Assembly: GCF_028502605.1 (NCBI RefSeq)
Contig: NC_079236.1
Span: 1,488,001 to 1,552,000 of the forward strand
Length of the DNA stretch: 64,000 nt
Source: Trichoderma breve
Taxonomy: Eukaryota; Ascomycota; Sordariomycetes; Hypocreales; Hypocreaceae
Direction of reading: 5' to 3'
The notes beneath the pieces were generated by a model that did no database searches, was not told the origin of the DNA, and saw only the letters and a list, made by a program, of their open reading frames with translations. Within the stretch, counting starts at the first letter, position 1. The number at the start of each line of letters is the position of its first letter. A program made the translations under genes and the position numbers. Of the stretch, positions 57,301 through 64,000 are shown in pieces.

Positions 57301-57805
57301 GAGAATTCTTGATACGTAACATTGCCACATATGGCCTAAAATGACACAAACCCAAACCCTCTTTTCGTCTATTCTAGAAATTATCTGTACTGTACGGAGT
57401 ATTACATTACCGTGCAGGTCTAGGAACTCGAGTATTGCTCAGTACTGCTGATCATTTCTCCCCTGGTCCAAACATGAGCAACACACTGTCCAGAGATTCA
57501 CAGAATTAACTTTCTGACCCCTGTTCGGCACAGAAACTTGTTTCTTTCAACCCAGAAACGGCAAGCTGCTATGCACAGCTATCTCATAGCTGGAATTCTT
57601 GAACCCTTGATCGTCCGCTGCTCGTGATTGGTAAACGGAAGCTTCTCTGTAGCCAATCAGCGTCCCCAGAGGGCTGCCCTCCGAGACGGAATGAATTCCA
57701 TGAGGAGAACAGCCCGTCATGATTGCAAGCCCGCCAAGGATCGTGGATCTTATCTTCCGCGTTGGCCGAATCGCTTATCTCGATGTGATTACGCGCTTAA
57801 CTCAT
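54367..57805. other. 3.4-kb gene-free region upstream of the bZIP gene
   Basis: No supported gene. TATATATATAA at 54609-54620 may serve the bZIP gene. A 17-G run lies near 55062-55078, a CCATGCCAG short tandem at 55373-55400, and an 11-bp minisatellite at 55908-56022. Frames across the minisatellite and A-runs are repeat artefacts. Confidence 0.5.
55908..56022. repeat. Minisatellite: seven 11-bp units then CAGCA/CAACAG units
   Basis: One GTACAAACACA unit at 55912 and six GCACAAACACA units from 55923 to 55988 are followed by ACAGC and AACAGC repeats. All six repeat units from 55923 are identical, which suggests recent slippage or expansion. Confidence 0.9.
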
Positions 57806-59638
57806 TCACTTGGTAAGCTTGAATGGATGAGCCTCGGTATTCAGCACATAGTCGTCCAAGCTGATGATGTCGGGCGTTGTGAACATGAGGTAAAAGTATT
57901 TCAACGTCTCGGCGAGCCAGAAACTCTACACCAGGGATGGGGGTTAGTATAACGATGGAGAATCGATAGAAAGATCATGGCTCACCTCCATATAGTCTTC
58001 CAAAGGCAGTTTTCCATCCACAATCGTCACATCCAGCACCGCTGCATTCGCATACGCCGTCTGCGTCCCCTTTGCAATGGCCGTAAACATGTCCCACGCG
58101 GCATCTTGGAATTCTCTCCGTCCTGTGATCCGGTATGCGTAAAAGACACTCTCGATGGCCTCCGGTCTAAGGAGATATCGCGGGTCCTTGGCAGTGGTGA
58201 AGCCCTTGGGCAGATGCGCCTTCCATTCAGGCCGCTTGTCGCGCTCTTGCAGCCAGTAATCCTCGTCCCAGGGGCAGTGAGAGCGATCTTTGCATGGCGC
58301 CAGGTCGATTCTCTCGGGCATCATGCCTGTGGGAAAGGCGCGGTATGCGTAGACGCAGCCGTTGGTCAGTTTGATGCCTGTTTCGACGTCGTCTGCGTTG
58401 TTGAAGAGTTTGCCGGCTAGGCCAAACATCCCTCCTACGAAACAGGTCAGATGCTCTGTTTCCGGGTCCAACACTGGGTTGCCCTTTTCATCGACGTTGA
58501 TGTTGCCGGACATGAGGATGTCATCTTCCTTTGGCAGCATTGGACGGAACAAAAAGTGTTTATCTGCAGTCTTGAGAAACGTCTTGGACATGATCTCATA
58601 TTTGGGCTCGCCGCCTCGCAACAGCTGATGCATCTTGGGCAGATACTCGTACAGAGAATCAGCACAGCCGCCAAGTGTATAGGTGCCGCCGTGGATTACA
58701 TCCTTGGACAGCATACTGACGCTCATCGGCCAAACACCTGGAACGCTCGTCTGGCTTTGGCCCTCGTAAAACACATCCATGACCTGCGACACGGCGCTGT
58801 AATATTTCGGGTCTCCTGTGACCTGGGACAAGTGCGCCAGCTCCAGGGAGAGCGTTCCTGGTGATGCTGATACGACCGAGCCTTCGACGAGCAGTCCCTC
58901 TCCCGATTTAGCTGAGTGAAAGTTGAGAAAGTCGACGGGCATGCCGTTCTTGGTGTTGAAACCGGCGTAAATGAGATCTCCCAGCTCAACCGCCTTCTTT
59001 AGCAGCACTTTCCTTCCGCTCAGGTCGTACGCCGCCAGCAAGCCTCCAAGATAACGAATGTTTGTCTCAAAAATATTGATCCGGTTGCTCGTCGAAGACC
59101 CAAAATCAATCTCTGCCACCGCCGCCACCGCCTCGTCAAACTCATCCCGCAGACCCATGATCCAAAGCGTGTCCAGGGCATCTACGAGTGTCGCTGCCCA
59201 GCCCGAGAACTGCTCTCTTCCGCCGCCGCTAATGGGAAGCAGGGCATCCTGCTTCCAAGCGAACTTCTTGTATCCTTGCCATGCTCGCAGAAAGACCTTC
59301 TTTACCTCGAGCAGCCTCTGCTCCCGCTGCTTAGCGACAGCTGCTGATTCGACTCCCGAAAAGCGGTGCTGAATCTGGGGGAGAGGTTTACCTTGAGCGG
59401 GCAGCTGTGTGGAGTTGTGAGGAGGATAGCGGAATTTGATGCTGCTCCAGTCGAAGCTGGATTTGGGCTCGGGATACCGACTAGAAGACGCGTTGTGGTT
59501 CATGAAGCGCTCAAGCTTGACCCATTCTGGTGATGCTGATGATGATGTCCGGGGCAAGGAATAGAGATGCCATAATGTGAGAATGGCGGCTATCAAGAGG
59601 ATGACATTGCGGACAATTCGTGGGCGGCCGGGAAACAT
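57806..59638 (-). CDS. Class I alpha-1,2-mannosidase (GH47)
   Basis: Two exons on the minus strand (57986-59638 and 57806-57925) give 590 residues. The first ATG of the long frame is at 59638. A short cytosolic tail and one signal-anchor helix ([18 protein letters not shown], residues 11-28) give type II topology, followed by a stem and a GH47 domain: [106 protein letters not shown], and the exon-2 end [15 protein letters not shown] with the calcium-binding region NTEAHPF. It trims alpha-1,2-mannose from N-glycans in the ER or Golgi. Golgi class enzymes are the closer match given the anchor, but ER Mns1 type is possible. Exon 2 is essential to complete the conserved C-terminal helices. Confidence 0.94.
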
Positions 59639-60671
59639 TGTGATACAGAGGTTTTGCGCGAGGCGCGACTCTCCTTCAACCGAGCCTAGATAAGATGGGA
59701 CATGAAAAAAATACGACGCCAGTCCTCGTATTCGAAGGATACAAAAAAAGTGGTGGAAATCGATGAGACAGAATGAGAGACACGCCCAACACGTTATTCC
59801 AAAAAAGCCCCCCTTCAACGCTGTATCAAGCAAAAAGCATGAGACGAGACACAGAATAATTACAAGGTAGAATAGAGTTTTAAACAACTAAACAACTCTA
59901 CCTCAAGCTCTTCTTCACATGACGCCCTGCATATAATAAAAGAACAGGCACATCTGTTCTCCCGTCTCAACTCCCCGATTTCGCTTAGAGCGCTGCATTG
60001 CTGATACTAGTCCTTGGTAAATTTAAAATTCCAGGCCCCCTTCGACTCAAGCTCGCCCCCTCTCCTGAACGGCGCGCGAGCTTCCAGATGGGGAATCAAT
60101 TTAGGAGCCAGAGTAGTCCGTATTCCAGGCTATTTATATCCCTTTCGTGTCCCGACGAATGAATTATAGTTTGTCTGAAACTAGCCTAAACAGCGCGGTT
60201 ATTCTTATTTATTCCCCCCCAACTATTGAATGAGGCTGCATGTATGTGTAATATTATCTGTAGGAATACAGGCAGTAAACCTTCGCATCAGTTTATTACA
60301 GCATTTGCCGGATTGCTCAGTTGCTTGTTTCAGCCCATGCGCGGGTCGGTCCCTGAAACTTGGCAAGCTTGGCTCCCACTATGCTTAATCGGCACGCTTA
60401 ATTCCCTATTCCAGCTCAGGGTCCCCCGCCAGCCCAAAAATAACAGTGGAGTTGAGATGAAGATGGCCGCTGCTAATGATCAGCTCAAGCTGTCAAGATA
60501 ACTTGATCTGCAAAGATCATGTTGATAAAAGACGCGATCTGCCCAGTCAATTGTTCTGTAATCCGTAAATGTCTCATAAAATCTCCGTGACAATGCTCAG
60601 ACTATTATACAGTTGGATTCTATCCATGTTATACAGTGTGCCTTCATAATGATGCATTTTCATCTCATCCA
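59639..60671. other. Intergenic: mannosidase promoter and Rsm22 3' side
   Basis: 1 kb with no gene. The 250 bp upstream of the mannosidase ATG remain open in its frame but lack an ATG. Nothing else stands out. Confidence 0.5.
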
Positions 60672-63254
60672 TCACCTCTTCCTGCCCTTGTCTTCCTCTT
60701 CCAATCTCAACTCTTCCTCCACCTCTGCGTCCATCTCTCTCTCAATCTCTTGCTCTTCTAGGTCCTCCATCTCCAAGATCTCCTTGATCAGGTCGGTTTG
60801 CTTAGCCCGCTTGCCCTTGGTCCGGCGTTCCTTGCGCGCATTCTTCTCGTTTGCCGACAGACGGCCTCCGTCCATTGTAATCTCGACCTTGCGAGGCTTC
60901 TTGCCGCCTTCGGCTCGCTTGCCTCCATCATCTACTCCGCTGCCTACTCGAACGCTTCGAGAAACTTTCGTCTTGGCTCCTAGGGCCCAGAGATCGCCCC
61001 AGTGCGATTTTCTTGCATCGTGGTAGGCGAGTTTGCTGAAGCTCTTGGGCACCGTCCATCGTTCAATCTTGCCTTCAGGCGTGCAGACATCCAGAGTGAC
61101 GTGACCTTTGCGTTTTAATGGCGGCAAGACCATTCTGGGCAAAGTCTGCATATCCGGACTCTCCTGGGAATTTTCGTATCCTGCAAATGCCAGTTCAGTG
61201 GCCTTCCATCCCGGAAGCTGGTCCCTCTTTGAGCGGCCACGCTGTATCGCCACATAACTAAACTCTACTTCGCCCTGGTTGTTTGAGCTGTTGCCCAGCA
61301 TCTTGGTATAAAAGGTGGGTCGTGTAAATCGCTGGTTGAAGTAGCAATAGTCCTTTCGACCCTTGCTCTTCCCGGCTTCTTTATACATAGGACATGTTCC
61401 ATGGTTAGTGCATGGTGCAATAATGTGGCCTGCTTCCCGCTCCTTGTGGAACGCTGGGTTGAGCTCTTCCGTCGGGATACTGGGCTCGCCATTTTGAGGT
61501 AGAAGAAACTGCTTCAGAAGTGTATCTCTGACATGAGCGACAGCTTCAAACCCTCGGGGGTGGGCCTTTTCAATAACGATGAGTACTCCGCCATCTTTAT
61601 TCAGTAGAGTCCATAGGTTGTTCAGGATGGCCTGACGGTAATGATCCTGCTTCTCCTTGAGGAAGAGATGAGAAGCGATGATGAGATCATAGCTTTTTCG
61701 AGGCTGCGGCTTACTGCCAGCATCGAGATGCTCGCCTTGCATCTCTCCCGAGTGTTCGTAATCTGGCAACCGAGGCAAAAAGGTTGTATTGTGGAGGAAG
61801 TTTTTCAGCCTGTGACGCAGGCGATCTGATCCAGTGATGACAGTCTTTCTCCCTGGGGGCTGCGAACCCGTTACCTCGCCCTTTTCTCTTAATAGATCCC
61901 ACTCCGTATTGAGGATTTGCTCCCAGGCAACGAGGCCAGCTCCACCAGCTCCAGCGTCCAATACACTGAGCCCTGCGTTTTCCTTCTTTTTGAGTCGCTG
62001 TTGAATCCAGTCACTGCCTAGCCGCTTCCGCACTTCTCGCAAAACTGAGGTGACAGAGGCATAAGCAGGGGGGAGATAACCAGCTAGGAACGCATCTGCC
62101 TCAATTTCCGTCATGTGTCTTTGATCAGGGGGCAAGCCAACGCCACCCATCTGCCCATTTTTTCTTCCTTCCGGTGTTGATGGTGAAGTCGGCAGTCCTT
62201 GTCCACCAAAGGCTGCTTCGGCGGCCGTCTTGACGTGGCTCAAATGAGTTCGATCCAAAAGGTCCCGAATGGGTGTAACGAGTGCGCTTTGAGGTAGCGC
62301 AATTTCGACTGGGCTTCCATGGAATCTGCCTTGCAATGTGAAAGGATGGAATCTCCGCGTCTCGCCTAGGCTCATGTCCCTCTCTAGGCTATCCGTAGTC
62401 TGTTCTGGTTGATCAAATAGTTCATCCTCTTCGTCCATTTCATATGCTTCCTGCTCTGCTTCGGCTTCTTCTCTAGCTGCTGCAATTTCATCTTCTATTT
62501 GTTTTTGTTGCGCGGCCTTGAAGTCTTGCATCAATCTCTGCAATGCCTCATGCTCCCTTGGGTTTCTTGCCACCGCATCGACGTACCCTGGTGACTCCTC
62601 AATAGTGTCTAGTGCAGAATCAGATGCCAACGGCTGTTCAGACTCTGAAGCTGCCTCCTCAGCATCGTTCTGCTGGTAAGGTAGTTCGTAGGTGACTTCT
62701 TCAAAGCCCCCCTCCTCCAATTGCCGCAGCAAGGTCCTTTCATCATTCACTCGTGATGATTGACCCCCCATATCGGCGTGAGTTGGAATTCCAACATCTT
62801 CTGGAGCAGTCTCACGAAGTGGTGGGCCATAAAGCCGTTCGTACAGCGCATACTCCTCGTCGTTGAGATAGCCCTTTGGAAGCGTGTCTCGAAAGCGTTG
62901 TTTTGCTTCTCGAACAACCTTTTCAATATCCTCCAAAGATTGGCTCTTTGATACATCTGTTGGCTCGTGAAGAGCAATGCTGGAAGCAGAAAAACATCGT
63001 CTGCTTATTTGAGAAGAGCTTCGCTGAATTTGTATGCGTGGGGCAGTTGTTCTTCGCACTGATGCTGAGGAAAACTGCCTTGGTGCTGTAAAAAGAAATG
63101 TGTAGCTGCACTTTGGGCAAGCATTCTTGAGCCCATTTAATGACAGCATCTTCTTTTCTTGTACACAATTTGAGCACGAGACAAGAGCTGCTGCTTGCTC
63201 GAAAGATGAAGGTTTCTTGGACTTTTTCAAGCTGTCGCAGTCACGTGATGCCAT
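60672..63254 (-). CDS. rsm22: Mitochondrial small-subunit factor Rsm22 (METTL17-like)
   Basis: Single exon, 860 residues from the ATG at 63254. A second in-frame ATG at 63149 (Met36) opens a better mitochondrial presequence (QFSSASVRRTT..RRCFSASS), so the true start may be there. After an acidic middle region, the methyltransferase-like domain has VLDAGAGGAGLVAWEQ (SAM loop, about 431), a DLIIASHLFL strand and VLIVIEKAHPRGF. The cysteine motif APCTNHGTCPMY..DYCYFNQR (about 615-640) matches the Fe-S-binding cysteines described for METTL17. Rsm22/METTL17 acts in assembly of the small mitoribosomal subunit. The C-terminus is strongly charged, with KNARKERRTKGKRAKQ and poly-Glu stretches. The protein is longer than yeast Rsm22 (about 628 residues), mainly in the acidic middle and tail. 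Confidence 0.9.
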   Translation of the reverse strand: MASRDCDSLKKSKKPSSFEQAAALVSCSNCVQEKKMLSLNGLKNACPKCSYTFLFTAPRQFSSASVRRTTAPRIQIQRSSSQISRRCFSASSIALHEPTDVSKSQSLEDIEKVVREAKQRFRDTLPKGYLNDEEYALYERLYGPPLRETAPEDVGIPTHADMGGQSSRVNDERTLLRQLEEGGFEEVTYELPYQQNDAEEAASESEQPLASDSALDTIEESPGYVDAVARNPREHEALQRLMQDFKAAQQKQIEDEIAAAREEAEAEQEAYEMDEEDELFDQPEQTTDSLERDMSLGETRRFHPFTLQGRFHGSPVEIALPQSALVTPIRDLLDRTHLSHVKTAAEAAFGGQGLPTSPSTPEGRKNGQMGGVGLPPDQRHMTEIEADAFLAGYLPPAYASVTSVLREVRKRLGSDWIQQRLKKKENAGLSVLDAGAGGAGLVAWEQILNTEWDLLREKGEVTGSQPPGRKTVITGSDRLRHRLKNFLHNTTFLPRLPDYEHSGEMQGEHLDAGSKPQPRKSYDLIIASHLFLKEKQDHYRQAILNNLWTLLNKDGGVLIVIEKAHPRGFEAVAHVRDTLLKQFLLPQNGEPSIPTEELNPAFHKEREAGHIIAPCTNHGTCPMYKEAGKSKGRKDYCYFNQRFTRPTFYTKMLGNSSNNQGEVEFSYVAIQRGRSKRDQLPGWKATELAFAGYENSQESPDMQTLPRMVLPPLKRKGHVTLDVCTPEGKIERWTVPKSFSKLAYHDARKSHWGDLWALGAKTKVSRSVRVGSGVDDGGKRAEGGKKPRKVEITMDGGRLSANEKNARKERRTKGKRAKQTDLIKEILEMEDLEEQEIEREMDAEVEEELRLEEEDKGRKR

Positions 63255-64000
63255 GATTGGAGATAGCTCGCATGTGAGAGGTCAATCAGCGCTAGGCCCA
63301 CTGAACCAGTTTAACAAGATGGACATTAACACCCAACATCAAATGTCACTCATGCTGCTTCTTCTTCAAACATATTATCGCTCCGTATAATACATAGCCA
63401 TTCTGGGTACGCCGGTGGCTATTCTAGGTACGCCGGTTGATATAGGAAAACCCTAAGAAAAGCCCTCTCTCTAAAAGAATCTACCTTAGGTACCCCTTGC
63501 GTTCCTAGGTGTTTTTTCCCCAGAGGGTTTTTCCTAGGGTTTTCCTATATCAGCCGACGTACTTAGAATGGCTACCGACGTACCCAGAATAGCTATGTAT
63601 TATACGGAGCGATAATACGTTAGATAGCTGGCTTGGGCCGACCTCTTTGCCCTCAAGGGATTTTGTTGTTTGCAGCGGGGTCGTTAATAACAAACAAGTA
63701 TTGTCTTTTCCTTCCAGGTTTCAAAATCAGATTATGGGTTGCTACTAATAGCTGTCGCTTAATCATATAGCAGCAGAGTCCCTCGTATGCTGGCATAGCT
63801 AACGCAGTGTAGGTAGAGAACGCTCACGCACAGAATCACAGACAGCTTCTCCAACCATTCAACTCCCAGCGCATTATAACAAATCACAAATCAGCTAGTG
63901 TCCTAATGGCTGACTTTTGTTGTTGCGCCCGAGCGCTCCCTGCTGGTGCCGGCCCTCCAGCCGATGCCGGCTTCAACGGTGGCTGCTGTCTCTTCGGATT
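63255..64000. other. Right-end intergenic region with an inverted-repeat element
   Basis: No gene is supported. The region holds the Rsm22 promoter side and the 253-bp inverted-repeat element at 63369-63621. The last 380 bp contain no convincing ORF. Confidence 0.5.
63369..63621. mobile_element. MITE-like element with 100-bp terminal inverted repeats
   Basis: Two 100-bp arms (63369-63468 and 63522-63621) are inverted copies aligned without gaps, 90% identical, around a 53-bp spacer. There is no coding capacity. Each arm contains two tandem versions of a roughly 21-bp sequence ending in GTACGCCGGT (GTACGTCGGT or similar in the other arm). All ten differences between arms are transitions. The size, long arms, subterminal repeats and absence of a transposase fit a MITE. 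A target-site duplication is not certain: the outer flanks do not give a clear match beyond possible TA-rich sequence. Confidence 0.75.

Noticed and set aside
59639..59887. N-terminal extension of the alpha-mannosidase
   Set aside because: The open frame upstream has no ATG; the anchor helix expected for the family directly follows the ATG at 59638.

Overview
This is a nuclear chromosome segment from a filamentous ascomycete. Genes have one to three short introns (about 50 to 110 bp) with fungal splice sites and CTAAC/CTGAC-like branch points. The protein set is fungal: a CYP52-like P450, fungal GT2 and GH16 wall enzymes, an eEF3-family ABC-F protein, a Zn2Cys6 regulator, Erf2, Mic19 and a Met8-Met1 fusion. 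Protein style and the long gene-poor stretches fit a Sordariomycete, probably Hypocreales and possibly Trichoderma-like. That placement is inference; no species-specific marker was checked.

Layout. 1-7.4 kb: CYP52-like P450 (+), SR/RRM splicing factor (+), GPI-anchored fasciclin protein (-). 7.4-20.4 kb: two very long gene-free stretches around a membrane-anchored GH16 enzyme (+). 20.4-30.7 kb: GT2 wall synthase (+), ABC-F ATPase of the New1/Elf1 type (-), DHHC palmitoyltransferase Erf2 (-). 32.2-38.8 kb: a small mitochondrial-type protein of unknown function (+), phosphoserine phosphatase (-), and a Zn2Cys6 regulator (-) divergent from an SDR (+) whose first intron is GC-AG. 40.2-43.8 kb: PAPS reductase (+), the wybutosine enzyme TYW3 (+), MICOS subunit Mic19 (-). 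47.8-54.4 kb: ferric reductase (+), fused siroheme synthase (-), ATF/CREB-type bZIP (-). 57.8-63.3 kb: class I alpha-mannosidase (-) and mitoribosome factor Rsm22 (-). The right end carries a 253-bp inverted-repeat element resembling a MITE.

How the genes relate. Most are unrelated housekeeping genes. There are two loose themes. GH16, GT2, fasciclin and alpha-mannosidase act at the cell wall or in the secretory pathway. PAPS reductase, siroheme synthase and ferric reductase lie within 12 kb and all bear on sulfur and iron use: sulfite made by PAPS reductase is reduced by a siroheme enzyme, and siroheme needs iron. The divergent Zn2Cys6/SDR pair is the only arrangement that looks like a regulator with its target.

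I found no CRISPR array, rRNA, convincing tRNA, or complete autonomous transposon. I found no clear undescribed multi-gene system. The most notable non-genic signals are the inverted-repeat element, whose two arms differ only by transitions; three spaced copies of an 11-mer upstream of the siroheme gene; and an 8-mer that clusters in the long intergenic regions. Exon limits were read by eye from splice signals and reading frame, with no transcript data.
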